Of a DNA stretch of 64,000 nucleotides, positions 24,970 to 33,288 are shown one piece after another. The position numbers and the translations under genes were made by a program. Every line of letters starts with the position of its first letter. Position 1 is the first letter of the stretch. This DNA comes from Streptomyces xanthochromogenes (GTDB lineage: Bacteria; Actinomycetota; Actinomycetes; Streptomycetales; Streptomycetaceae): the NCBI RefSeq assembly GCF_014650455.1, contig NZ_BMUZ01000022.1, forward strand, positions 1 to 64,000. The letters run 5' to 3'. The notes under the pieces are model-generated. The model was not told where the DNA came from and ran no database searches. It saw nothing but the letters and a program-made list of their open reading frames with translations.

Positions 24970-25038
24970 GGTGCCTGGTGCCTGTGCGTCTGATGCCGGT
25001 GCCTGGTGCCTGTGCGTCTGATGCCGGTGCCTGGTGCC
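24970..25038. repeat. 28-bp tandem repeat, 2.5 copies
   Basis: Units start at 24970, 24998 and 25026; the first two (GGTGCCTGGTGCCTGTGCGT plus CTGATGCC) are identical and the third is a 13-base partial copy. The tract lies 35 bases upstream of the PatB-type gene and would be in its leader or promoter. Confidence 0.9.
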
Positions 25039-25095
25039 GGTGGGTGGTGCCTGTGCCGGGTGAACGGCGTCCGCGTGTCCGAGCCCGGAAACGGG

Positions 25096-25136
25096 CCGGG
25101 CCCGGCGCCCCCCGCCGAGGGGGACACCGGGCCCGG
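25096..25136 (-). terminator. Terminator of fba
   Basis: CCGGGCCCGG at 25096-25105 pairs with the identical palindromic block at 25127-25136, and inner C6 and G5 runs extend the stem; 30 bases past the aldolase stop. Confidence 0.75.
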
Positions 25137-25165
25137 ACGTACGCGAGCGGTCGCGTACGACGTGC

Positions 25166-26188
25166 TTACTTCAGCTTCGTACCGGTCGAGCGCAGGTTCG
25201 CGCAGGCCTCCGTGACGCGCTTGGCCATGCCCGCCTCGGCCAGCTTGCCCCAGGTGCGCGGGTCGTACGTCGACTTCTTGCCGACCTCGCCGTCCACCTT
25301 CAGCACCCCGTCGTAGTTGCGGAACATGTGGTCCGCCACCGGCCGGGTGAAGGCGTACTGCGTGTCCGTGTCGAGGTTCATCTTCACGACGCCGTTCTCC
25401 AGGGCGGTCGCGATCTCCTCCGCCGTGGAGCCCGAGCCGCCGTGGAAGACGAAGTCGAACGGCGAAGCCTTGCCGTACTTCTCGCCCACGCCCGCCTGGA
25501 GGTCCTTGAGCAGCTCGGGGCGCAGCACGACGTTGCCCGGCTTGTAGACGCCGTGGACGTTGCCGAAGGACGCGGCCAGCAGGTAGCGGCCCTTCTCGCC
25601 CAGGCCGAGCGCTTCAGCGGTGCGCAGCGCGTCGTCGACGGTCGTGTACAGCTCGTCGTTGATCTCGTGGCTGACGCCGTCCTCCTCGCCGCCGGTCGGG
25701 GTGATCTCGACCTCAAGGATGATCTTCGCGGCGGCGGCCTTCGCGAGCAGCTCCTGGCCGATGGCCAGGTTGTCCGCGAGGGTCTCGGCGGAGCCGTCCC
25801 ACATGTGGGACTGGAACAGCGGGTTCAGCCCACGGGCCACGCGCTCGGCGGAGACCTCGATCAGCGGGCGGACGTAGGCGTCCAGCTTGTCCTTGGGGCA
25901 GTGGTCGGTGTGCAGCGCGACCGTGATGTCGTACTTGGCGGCGACGACGTGCGCGAACTCGGCCAGGGCGACAGCGCCGGTGACCATGTCCTTGTTGTAC
26001 TGGCCACCCAGGAACTCCGCACCACCGGTGGAGATCTGGATGATGCCGTCGCTCTCGGCCTCCGCGAAGCCGCGCAGCGCAGCGTGCAGGGTCTGGGTCG
26101 AGGTCACGTTGATGGCCGGGTAGGCGAACTTGCCTGCCTTCGCCCGGTCGAGCATCTCGTTGTAGACCTCGGGGGTTGCGATGGGCAT
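25166..26188 (-). CDS. fba: Class II fructose-bisphosphate aldolase
   Basis: 340 residues, zinc-dependent. It splits fructose-1,6-bisphosphate to glyceraldehyde-3-phosphate and dihydroxyacetone phosphate. Zinc ligands in HTDHCPKDKLD, EVEITPTGGEEDG, and phosphate-binding HGGSGS are present; the length and insertions are those of class IIA enzymes. AAGGAG lies 7 bases before the ATG. Single-gene unit with its own terminator; the parS palindrome lies 120 bases upstream. Confidence 0.97.
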   Translation of the reverse strand: MPIATPEVYNEMLDRAKAGKFAYPAINVTSTQTLHAALRGFAEAESDGIIQISTGGAEFLGGQYNKDMVTGAVALAEFAHVVAAKYDITVALHTDHCPKDKLDAYVRPLIEVSAERVARGLNPLFQSHMWDGSAETLADNLAIGQELLAKAAAAKIILEVEITPTGGEEDGVSHEINDELYTTVDDALRTAEALGLGEKGRYLLAASFGNVHGVYKPGNVVLRPELLKDLQAGVGEKYGKASPFDFVFHGGSGSTAEEIATALENGVVKMNLDTDTQYAFTRPVADHMFRNYDGVLKVDGEVGKKSTYDPRTWGKLAEAGMAKRVTEACANLRSTGTKLK

Positions 26189-26308
26189 CTGTCCGCTCCT
26201 TGTGATGTGCGGGGTGTGCGATATGTGCTGGCCCTGACCTGGGGGCGACGTCATCGTCGCGGCCTATCTTTCCAGACTCTGCCCCCGGCTCCACCCGGCG
26301 GACGCACC

Positions 26309-26344
26309 AAGGGCGGGCTGTTTCACGTGAAACAGCCCGCCCTT
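26309..26344. other. parS: parS centromere-like site inside a 36-bp perfect palindrome
   Basis: Bases 26319-26334 read TGTTTCACGTGAAACA, identical to the known consensus bound by ParB for chromosome segregation. Ten more bases on each side (AAGGGCGGGC and its complement) are also complementary, so the whole 26309-26344 is a perfect palindrome without a loop. Streptomyces chromosomes carry many such sites grouped around oriC. It lies between the starts and stops of fba and pyrE, and its GC flanks could also act as the pyrE terminator. Confidence 0.93.
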
Positions 26345-26478
26345 TCAAGAATCCGCAGGTCAGCGCGCCGGTCGCAACAGGCCGGGACCTAGGTCACGAC
26401 TTTCGCGCCCCGGGTCACCGGCCCCCGCGCGCTTTACGCGGGACCGTGCGCTCGCCCCTACGGGGCTCGGCCCCGCCC

Positions 26479-27027
26479 CTACGCCAGGCCCAGCTCCGTC
26501 GAGGAGAAGGCGAAGACGTACGGCACGCCCGCGCCCTCGGTGATCTTCTCGGCGGCACCGGTCGCCCGGTCCACGATCGTGGCGACGGCCACGACCTCGG
26601 CGCCGGCCGCGCGGACCGCCTCGACGGCGGTCAGCGGCGAGCCGCCGGTGGTCGAGGTGTCCTCGACCACCAGGACCCGGCGGCCCTTGATGTCCGGGCC
26701 CTCGACCTGGCGCTGCATGCCGTGCGCCTTGGCGGCCTTGCGGACGACGAAGGCGTCCAGGGTGCGGCCGCGGGCGGCGGCGGCGTGCAGCATCGCGCCG
26801 GCCACCGGGTCGGCACCCATGGTCAGGCCGCCGACCGCGTCGAAGTCGAAGTCGGCCGTGACGTCGAGCATCACCTGGCCGACCAGCGGCGCGGCAACGC
26901 CGTCAAGGGTGACCCGGCGCAGGTCGACGTAGTAGTCGGCCTCGATCCCGGAGGAGAGGGTCACCTTGCCGTGCACCACGGCCTTGTCCTGGATCTGCTG
27001 GAGCAGGTCAGCGCGTACGTCAGTCAT
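26479..27027 (-). CDS. pyrE: Orotate phosphoribosyltransferase
   Basis: 182 residues. It makes OMP from orotate and PRPP in pyrimidine synthesis. The PRPP-binding loop RVLVVEDTSTTGGS near residue 115-130 and LSSGIEADYYVDLRR are diagnostic. Separated from the other pyr genes, as is usual for Streptomyces. It lies 24 bases downstream of the aldose epimerase stop, so they may be co-transcribed. Confidence 0.96.
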   Translation of the reverse strand: MTDVRADLLQQIQDKAVVHGKVTLSSGIEADYYVDLRRVTLDGVAAPLVGQVMLDVTADFDFDAVGGLTMGADPVAGAMLHAAAARGRTLDAFVVRKAAKAHGMQRQVEGPDIKGRRVLVVEDTSTTGGSPLTAVEAVRAAGAEVVAVATIVDRATGAAEKITEGAGVPYVFAFSSTELGLA

Positions 27028-27051
27028 GGCAGTCAGCTTAAAGGCGGCGTC

Positions 27052-27840
27052 CTAGAGGCGGCGCCAGCTCCACGTCGTCGCCAGCTCCAGCGGCTCGATG
27101 GGGGTGACCAGGCGGGGCAGCGTGTTGAGCCCGTTGGGCGGACCAGACTGCGGCTCCACGCACACGGCCTCGGCCTGCTCGTCGTAGACGACGACCCACT
27201 CGGTGGGACTGGTCACCTTCAGCTCCAGGAGGCCGGGCCAGGTGAGCGTGACGTCGACGCCGTCGGGCATCCCGAAGCAGTCGTCCCAGGGGCCCGGCAG
27301 CGGGTCGATCCGCCGCCCGGTGGGCAGGTGGTCCTCGCCGCGCTCCTCCTGCCACGCGGGGTCGAAGGCGAGCCCGACCCGGCTGCCGTCGATCTCGCGC
27401 TGGAACCAGGGGTGCCAGCCGACCTGTGCCGGGAAGGAGTTGTCGTACGTCTCGACGCCCATCCGCACGGTCAGCGCGTCCGGCGTCAGCTCGAAGATCT
27501 GGGTCACCTTGCCGCTGAACGGCCAGGGTTCGGCCAGTTCGTAGGTGAACACCGCCTCGGTGCCCGAGACCCGTGCGGTCTTCCACGCATGGTCACGTGC
27601 GGTGCCGTGGATGGCGTGCGGCGGCGAGTTGAGGGGGAGCTGGTACTTCACTCCGCCGTCGCGGAACTGGCCGTTCTCGACGCGGCCGCACCACGGCACC
27701 ATCGGGAAGCAGCCGTACTTGTCGCCCTGGCGCAGCACCTCGGTGCCGTCGATCACCAGGCTGCTGATCCGGCAGCCGTTGCCCGCGTCGACGGTCAATT
27801 CAGCTGCGCCGACGCCCAATTTGATCTGGTCACTGCTCAC
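27052..27840 (-). CDS. Aldose 1-epimerase family protein
   Basis: 262 residues, beta-sandwich mutarotase fold. It interconverts alpha and beta anomers of sugars. Histidines of HAIHGTARDHAW and VGWHPWF and the catalytic Glu of VCVEPQSGPPNGLN are present. GTG start. Probably the first gene of a unit with pyrE (24 bases apart); no metabolic link is evident. Confidence 0.9.
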   Translation of the reverse strand: MSSDQIKLGVGAAELTVDAGNGCRISSLVIDGTEVLRQGDKYGCFPMVPWCGRVENGQFRDGGVKYQLPLNSPPHAIHGTARDHAWKTARVSGTEAVFTYELAEPWPFSGKVTQIFELTPDALTVRMGVETYDNSFPAQVGWHPWFQREIDGSRVGLAFDPAWQEERGEDHLPTGRRIDPLPGPWDDCFGMPDGVDVTLTWPGLLELKVTSPTEWVVVYDEQAEAVCVEPQSGPPNGLNTLPRLVTPIEPLELATTWSWRRL

Positions 27841-27918
27841 GCCTTCGACCCTAGCCGGTGGCCCCCGGCCTTGGGACCAATGCCCGCGCCATTGGGCCGG
27901 ACAGGTACGCCCGGCCGC

Positions 27919-28818
27919 TCAGTGCCGGCGGCGCAGCACGCGGCCGACGACGACCGCGGAGGCGAGCGCCAGGGCGGCCGCCGGGGCGACCCAGCGCAGC
28001 GTGGCGCTCGCGGTGCTGCCCGAGGGCGCGGGCACCGGGGCGTACCGGCCGCGCGGCGGCGCGTGGTCGACCTCCTCGGCGCTGCGGCCGATCATCGTGC
28101 GGCGGGCGTGCGCGGCCTCGACGGGGACGGGTTCGCCGACCTCGATGGAGAACTCCTCGTCGGCGAGCGGGTCCAGGGACGGCGGTGGCACCTCGGCGTC
28201 GAAGACGGAGGCGAGTTCATCGGCGTCGAGGGCGCCGTCCAGCTGGGCGTCCAGGCCCGAGACGCGGTCCGGGTCCCGGGCGGGCACGTGGTCCGAGCCC
28301 TCCAGGTCCGTGTTGAGGTCGGTGTCGGCCGCCTGCGCCTTCGGGGCGCCCGGGTCGTCGGCCGCGGCCGCGGGGTCCGGCTGTTCGGGGGCGGCGGGGC
28401 GGGCCAGCTGCGCGGCGAACCGGTCGAGCAGGCGCAGGGCGGACGCCACGGCCGCGTCGTGCGGTACGTCGTTGGCCCGGCCCTCGGCCAGGGCCGTGCC
28501 CGCGAAGGCGAGGGTGGTGCCGCCGGGGGCGTCCGCGAGCCGCACGGTCAGGGTGAGCTGGGCGGCGCCCGCGCCGCGGACCTCGACGCCCTCGCCCTCG
28601 AAGGAGAACACGTCCTCGCCCTGCTCGGTGATGCGCAGGGCGCCCCGGTAGGTGATGGTGCTCCCGCCGAGGCGGACCTTCAGCCGGCCCGCGATGGGCG
28701 GCTCGCCCGCATCCTGCTGGAGCCCCGGCACACAGCGCGCGACCAGGCCGGGGTCGCGCAGCGTCTGCCGGAGCGACTGGGCCTCAACCGGAACGAACAC
28801 CTCATGCTCCATAGCCAT
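27919..28818 (-). CDS. SRPBCC domain protein with C-terminal membrane anchor
   Basis: 299 residues. Residues 1-145 form a CoxG-like START/SRPBCC domain (MEHEVFVPV, VARCVPGLQQ, FEGEGVEVRGAG). An acidic disordered linker (about 150-260) and a single C-terminal transmembrane helix (ATLRWVAPAAALALASAVVV) with an RRRH tail follow. SRPBCC domains bind hydrophobic ligands; CoxG proteins act in CO-dehydrogenase maturation, but no cox genes are here, so the role is open. Start could be ATG 28812 instead. Confidence 0.75.
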   Translation of the reverse strand: MAMEHEVFVPVEAQSLRQTLRDPGLVARCVPGLQQDAGEPPIAGRLKVRLGGSTITYRGALRITEQGEDVFSFEGEGVEVRGAGAAQLTLTVRLADAPGGTTLAFAGTALAEGRANDVPHDAAVASALRLLDRFAAQLARPAAPEQPDPAAAADDPGAPKAQAADTDLNTDLEGSDHVPARDPDRVSGLDAQLDGALDADELASVFDAEVPPPSLDPLADEEFSIEVGEPVPVEAAHARRTMIGRSAEEVDHAPPRGRYAPVPAPSGSTASATLRWVAPAAALALASAVVVGRVLRRRH

Positions 28819-28938
28819 CGAGCCTACCCAGCACCGGCCGCCACGTCTGCGCAAACGCGGCGCCGATCCCTGTCGCCCCTTGCGCGACACGCGCCTCAGC
28901 CCCGCCGCGCGCCACCCGGACCGGCCGCGCGCGGCGTC

Positions 28939-30516
28939 TCAGTCGGCGTACCGGGGGTGCACCAGCGTCGAGGGCGGGACCGCGTCCCGGGGCGGGGCCA
29001 GCGGCTCGCTGCCGAGCGGCAGCCGCAGCCCGGCGCGGGGCCCGGCCGCGCCGGTGGTGAACGGGTGCGGGGCGGGCCGGGTGGCCAGGACGAAGCCCCA
29101 GTCGCGGGGGGACCTCGCCGAGTCGGAGGCGCGGTCGGGGCCCGCGGTGTACCCGGCGCCGCTGCCGGTCGCCCGGTATTCGACGGTGTCCAGGCCGGCT
29201 GCGCGGACCGTCGCGGCGACCGTCCAGAACGTGTGCGAGCGGCCCGCCACCGGGCCCGCGTGCACCACGAGCCGCCCGCCGGGCACGAGCAGCCGGGAGG
29301 CGAGCCCGTAGAACTCCTGCGAGTAGAGCTTGGTGCTCGCGGTGATGCCGGGGTCGGGCAGATCGGACACGATGACGTCGTAGGTGCCCGCGCCGTAGCC
29401 GTCGCCGCGCAGCCAGCCGAAGGAGTCGGCGATCACCGTGCGCAGCCTGGGGTCGCGGTAGGCGTGCGCGTTCAGGGCCGCCAACTGCGGTTCCTGGCGC
29501 GCCAGTTGGACCAGTTCCGGGTCGAGCTCGACGAGGGTGACCGAGCGGACGCCGGGCCGGGCCAGCACCTCGCGGGCGGCCAGGCCGTCGCCGCCGCCCA
29601 GGATCAGGACGCGGCCGTGCGGGCCCGCATCGAGGGCGGGCGCCACCAGGGCGGCGCGGTAGCGGGACTCGTCGCGGCCGTCGATCCGCAGCCGCCCGTC
29701 GAGGAACAGGTCGAGCGGGGCGCCGCCCCTGCCGGTCAGGACGACTTCCTGGACGCGGGTCTGGACGGCGACCCGCACCTGCCCGCCGTACACGGCGCGG
29801 CGCGCGGCCTGCTCGAAGTCGCCGACCATCGCGGTGGTCAGCGCGAGCACCGCGAGGACGACGGCGTTGGCACCGATCAGGACCCAGCGGGCGCGCGGCG
29901 ACAGGTCGCGGCCGAAGAGCAGCAGCACGAGCGAGCCGCCCGCCACCGCGTTGACCGCGCCGGTGAGCAACGCGGCGGTCAGTTGGCCGAGTTGGGGAAG
30001 GAGCAGGAAGGGGAACGCCAGGCCGCCGACGAGGGCGCCCACGTAGTCCGCGGCGAACAGATCGGCGACCGTGCCGATCGCGTCGCCCGCGGCGCGCCGC
30101 GAGACGCGCTGGATGAGGGTCATCAGGAGCGGGATCTCGGCGCCGATCAGTATGCCGATCGCGAGCGAGAAGGCGACGAGCGCGTACCGCGAGCCGCCGA
30201 ACCAGGCGAACGTGGCGTACAGGGCGATCGCCGAGCAGCCGCCCACCAGGGCGAGCGTGGCCTCGATGAGGCCGAAGCCGACGGCGGCCCGGCAGCGCAG
30301 CTGTTTGGCGAGCAGCGAGCCGACGCCCATCGCGAAGACCATCACGGAGAGGACGACGGAGGCCTGGGTGACGGAGTCGCCGATCAAGTACGAGGCGAGG
30401 GCGACCAGTTCGAGCTCGTAGACGAGTCCGCAGGCCGCGCAGACGAACACGACGGCCAGGACGAGGAACCGGCCCGACCGCGGACTACTCACGGGAGCGG
30501 GGAGCGGTTCGATCAC
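28939..30516 (-). CDS. Membrane polyamine aminopropyltransferase-like protein
   Basis: 525 residues: seven hydrophobic helices in the first 215 residues, then a spermidine-synthase/methyltransferase fold with the nucleotide loop LILGGGDGLAAREVL and VSDLPDPGITASTKLYSQEFY. This fused architecture is known for a bacterial SpeE subgroup; the soluble half would transfer an aminopropyl or methyl group at the membrane. Substrate is not certain. GTG start at 30516 with a weak ribosome site. Followed by the SRPBCC gene in the same direction with a 120-base gap. Confidence 0.85.
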   Translation of the reverse strand: MIEPLPAPVSSPRSGRFLVLAVVFVCAACGLVYELELVALASYLIGDSVTQASVVLSVMVFAMGVGSLLAKQLRCRAAVGFGLIEATLALVGGCSAIALYATFAWFGGSRYALVAFSLAIGILIGAEIPLLMTLIQRVSRRAAGDAIGTVADLFAADYVGALVGGLAFPFLLLPQLGQLTAALLTGAVNAVAGGSLVLLLFGRDLSPRARWVLIGANAVVLAVLALTTAMVGDFEQAARRAVYGGQVRVAVQTRVQEVVLTGRGGAPLDLFLDGRLRIDGRDESRYRAALVAPALDAGPHGRVLILGGGDGLAAREVLARPGVRSVTLVELDPELVQLARQEPQLAALNAHAYRDPRLRTVIADSFGWLRGDGYGAGTYDVIVSDLPDPGITASTKLYSQEFYGLASRLLVPGGRLVVHAGPVAGRSHTFWTVAATVRAAGLDTVEYRATGSGAGYTAGPDRASDSARSPRDWGFVLATRPAPHPFTTGAAGPRAGLRLPLGSEPLAPPRDAVPPSTLVHPRYAD

Positions 30517-30600
30517 CTGCCGAACGCTACGTGACGCTCCGTTCGCTTCATGTCACCCACACGGGTTCAACTGGAGCCGACCGCAGGGGAATCGGGGGTC

Positions 30601-31125
30601 TCAGAGCCCGGCGGGCGTGGCCACCCGCACGCCGACCCGGGTCCGTGTCACCACCAACTGGCCCTCCTGCGGATAGGCGTGCCAGGTACGCCACCACACC
30701 TGTCCCTCGCCGCGCTGGGCGAGCATCGCGGTGAACGCGTGCGGGGATCCAGGAAACGTTCCCGCTAGTCCGTTGGGGTGATCGGCGACGAGCGCGAGGA
30801 GCTCCTGCGCACGCCCCGCGAACGAGCCGTGCGAGAGCGTCTCGACGCGCGCGGCGAACTCGTAGTCCCACTCCCCGAGCCGTTTCGCCACGCCGAGCGG
30901 CAGCGGGGTGCTGCTGCCGGGCATGCAGGCGACGGTCTCCGAGCAGGTGCCGCGCTCCTCGTCGAGGAGCACCTGGTGGGAGGCGCCGAGGAGTCTCAAC
31001 TGGAGTTTGGCGCCCGACAGTTCGAGGTCGAGCACGGCAAGGGCGGGCAGCGGCTCGCGGCCCAGCGCCCAGGCGAGGTCGGCGGCACGCGTGTCGGTAT
31101 AGGCGGTCTTGAGGGTCGTGAGCAT
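30601..31125 (-). CDS. DUF2617 family protein
   Basis: 174 residues, soluble. LTTLKTAYTDTRAADLAWALG and QLRLLGASHQVLL, with WWRTWHAYPQEGQLVVT near the C-terminus, match DUF2617, an actinobacterial family of unknown function. ATG 31125 follows GGAG at good distance. It precedes the aminopropyltransferase gene (84-base gap), so they may share a transcript. Confidence 0.85.
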   Translation of the reverse strand: MLTTLKTAYTDTRAADLAWALGREPLPALAVLDLELSGAKLQLRLLGASHQVLLDEERGTCSETVACMPGSSTPLPLGVAKRLGEWDYEFAARVETLSHGSFAGRAQELLALVADHPNGLAGTFPGSPHAFTAMLAQRGEGQVWWRTWHAYPQEGQLVVTRTRVGVRVATPAGL

Positions 31126-31517
31126 GGAGGGGCTCCGCAAAACACACATGTGGCGGGTGGGTGGCCGAGGTCGCCTCGGACCGCAACGAAGGACGGGGAC
31201 CGCTGTCTGATCGCCCGGAGTCCGAAGGCTGCGTCGTTTCTCATCTGCGAGGGAATCATGAAGTGCGCGGCGCTCACAGCTTTTTTACCCAACTTGATGG
31301 GGTTTCCATCCCCTCGGGGGCCACTCGGTTCAAACGTTCAACTACCGGCGTGAAAGAAGGCGCCCGGCCGGCCGTGACCGACCGGGCGCACAACGGGCGG
31401 AACCGGCGGCGGAATCGGCTGCCCCGTGTCAGCCGCGACCGCCGTGACCCGGTCACCCGTCGCTCCCGCCGGCGGTCGGCGCGATGCACTCGCACGGTCG
31501 ACGGCCGAATGGGGTCC
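31126..31517. other. Intergenic region between DUF2617 and Cys/Gly-rich gene
   Basis: About 390 bases without a convincing gene. It contains a relatively AT-rich patch with CTTTTTTACCC near 31280 and a hairpin at 31360-31389. The promoter of the DUF2617 gene should lie here. Confidence 0.5.
31360..31389 (-). terminator. Possible terminator
   Basis: GCGCCCGG at 31360-31367 and CCGGGCGC at 31382-31389 form an 8-bp stem, 130 bases past the stop of the Cys/Gly-rich gene. No U-tract. Confidence 0.45.
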
Positions 31518-31820
31518 TCAGCTCGAACCGCAGCCGCCGCCCCCGCAGGACGAGCCGCCGCCGCACGAGGAGTGGCCGCCGCCTCCGCAGGAATGACTGC
31601 CTCCGCACGAGTGTCCCCCGTGGTGCCCGCCGCCGCTTCCGCTGCCGCACGACGAACTCCCGCCGTCCGAGCCGCCGCCGGCCCACCAGCTCGCCCCCGC
31701 GGCGGAGGACCCGGCCGCCGACGAGCGTCCGCGTCGCCGCGCGGGCCCGCGCCGCCGCCGCGCCGCCACGACGAGCAGCACCACCAGAGCGGCGATTCCC
31801 AGCACGATCGCGATGTCCAT
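31518..31820 (-). CDS. Small membrane protein with Gly/Ser/Cys/His-rich tail
   Basis: 100 residues. One N-terminal transmembrane helix (IAIVLGIAALVVLLVVAA), an Arg-rich stop-transfer (RRRRGPARRRGR), then about 65 residues almost only of Gly, Ser, Cys and His (for example SCGGSHSCGGGGHSSCGGG). Tails of this kind end some TIGR04222-type actinobacterial proteins. About eight Cys and seven His could bind metal; unproven. A GAAGGA site precedes the ATG. Divergent from the aminotransferase gene. Confidence 0.6.
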   Translation of the reverse strand: MDIAIVLGIAALVVLLVVAARRRRGPARRRGRSSAAGSSAAGASWWAGGGSDGGSSSCGSGSGGGHHGGHSCGGSHSCGGGGHSSCGGGSSCGGGGCGSS

Positions 31821-31931
31821 CCCCCACCGTCCTTCTCTCCAGCGGTCCCCCGTCGTCCCGCGTGGAAGGTGGATGCCCTCGGGCTCCGAGCGCCAAAGCA
31901 CACTTGAGCAACTCCAGAGGTTGCCCGCAGG

Positions 31932-33146
31932 ATGGCCGTCATGACCTCCAGCGCGCGCCCCCTCCTCAACCGCCGCCTCGCCGAGTTCGGCACGACGATC
32001 TTCGCCGAGATGTCCGCCCTCGCCCAGCAGACCGGGTCCATCAACCTCGGTCAGGGCTTCCCCGACACCGACGGCCCCGAGGCGGTGCGGGAGGCGGCGG
32101 TCCGCGCCCTGCGCGAGGGGCACGGCAACCAGTACCCGCCCGGCCCCGGCGTCCCCGAGCTGCGCACCGCGATCGCCGAGCACCAGCTGCGCCGCTACGG
32201 CCTGGCGTACGACCCGGACCGCGAGGTGCTCGTCACCGTGGGCGCCACGGAGGCGATCGCCGCGTCCCTGCTGGCCCTCGTGGAACCCGGCGACGAGGTC
32301 GTCGCCCTGGAGCCGTACTACGACTCGTACGCCGCGTGCATCGCGATGGCGGGCGGCACCCGGGTGCCCGTCACCCTGCGTCCGCAGGAGGGGGCCCTCG
32401 GTGGGGGTGCCGACCGGCACTTCGCGCTGGACCTGGACGAGCTGCGCGCGGCGATCACCCCGCGCACCCGCCTGATCCTGCTCAACACGCCGCACAACCC
32501 GACCGGAACGGTCCTGAGCCGCGCGGAGCTGGCCGCGGTCGCCGAGCTGGCCTGCGAGCGCGATCTCCTGGTGATCACCGACGAGGTGTACGAGCACCTC
32601 GTCTTCGACGGCGGCGAGCACGTTCCGCTCGCGTCCTTCCCCGGCATGCGCGAGCGCACGGTCACCATCGGCTCGGCCGGCAAGACGTTCTCGTTCACCG
32701 GCTGGAAGGTCGGCTGGATCACCGCGGCCCCCGAGCTCGTGGCCGCCGTCCGCTCGGCCAAGCAGTTCCTGACGTACGTGGGCTCGGGGCCCTTCCAGTA
32801 CGCGGTGGCCGAGGCGCTGCGGCTTCCGGAGGCCTACTTCGACGACTTCCGCGCGGACCACCAGGCCAAGCGGGACCTGTTGAGCGCCGGGCTCGCGGCG
32901 GCCGGGTTCGAGGTGTTCCGGCCGGCCGGAACCTACTTCGTGACCACCGACATCCGCCCGCTGGGCGAGAGCGACGGCTTCGCGTTCTGCCGCGCCCTGC
33001 CGAAACGTTGCGGCGTCGTGGCGATCCCGAACGCGGTCTTCTACGATCACCGCGAGGAAGGTGCGCCATTTGTCCGGTTTGCCTTCTGCAAGCAGACGGC
33101 GGTACTCGAAGAGGCGGTCGCCCGCCTCAAGGCACTGGCCGGCTAG
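31932..33146 (+). CDS. PLP-dependent aminotransferase, class I/II
   Basis: 404 residues. NLGQGFPDTDGP, NQYPPGPGVPELR, NTPHNPTG, TDEVYEHLVFDG and the PLP-lysine in GSAGKTFSFTGWKVGW are typical of the kynurenine/methionine aminotransferase and DapC-like group. With kynurenine genes 12 kb away a kynurenine transaminase role is possible, but the same motifs serve N-succinyl-diaminopimelate or glutamine transaminases. ATG 31941 is an alternative start. Monocistronic by appearance. Confidence 0.9.
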   Translation: MAVMTSSARPLLNRRLAEFGTTIFAEMSALAQQTGSINLGQGFPDTDGPEAVREAAVRALREGHGNQYPPGPGVPELRTAIAEHQLRRYGLAYDPDREVLVTVGATEAIAASLLALVEPGDEVVALEPYYDSYAACIAMAGGTRVPVTLRPQEGALGGGADRHFALDLDELRAAITPRTRLILLNTPHNPTGTVLSRAELAAVAELACERDLLVITDEVYEHLVFDGGEHVPLASFPGMRERTVTIGSAGKTFSFTGWKVGWITAAPELVAAVRSAKQFLTYVGSGPFQYAVAEALRLPEAYFDDFRADHQAKRDLLSAGLAAAGFEVFRPAGTYFVTTDIRPLGESDGFAFCRALPKRCGVVAIPNAVFYDHREEGAPFVRFAFCKQTAVLEEAVARLKALAG

Positions 33147-33288
33147 GCGGGGCGCGCGCGGTCCCCGTGACCCGCTTGCGCACCGCCGGGCGGGCGGAGT
33201 TCCACCCGGTCGGGGGCGCTGCGGTCGCGGGACGCGGGCTCCGCGCCGATGGTCGGTCTGACCGATCACGCGCGCCCGGAGGTGCCCC

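Noticed and set aside
26446..30534. A 1362-codon open frame on the plus strand
   Set aside because: It runs antisense across pyrE, the aldose epimerase, the SRPBCC protein and SpeE-like gene, all recognised on the other strand; its translation has no recognisable domains.
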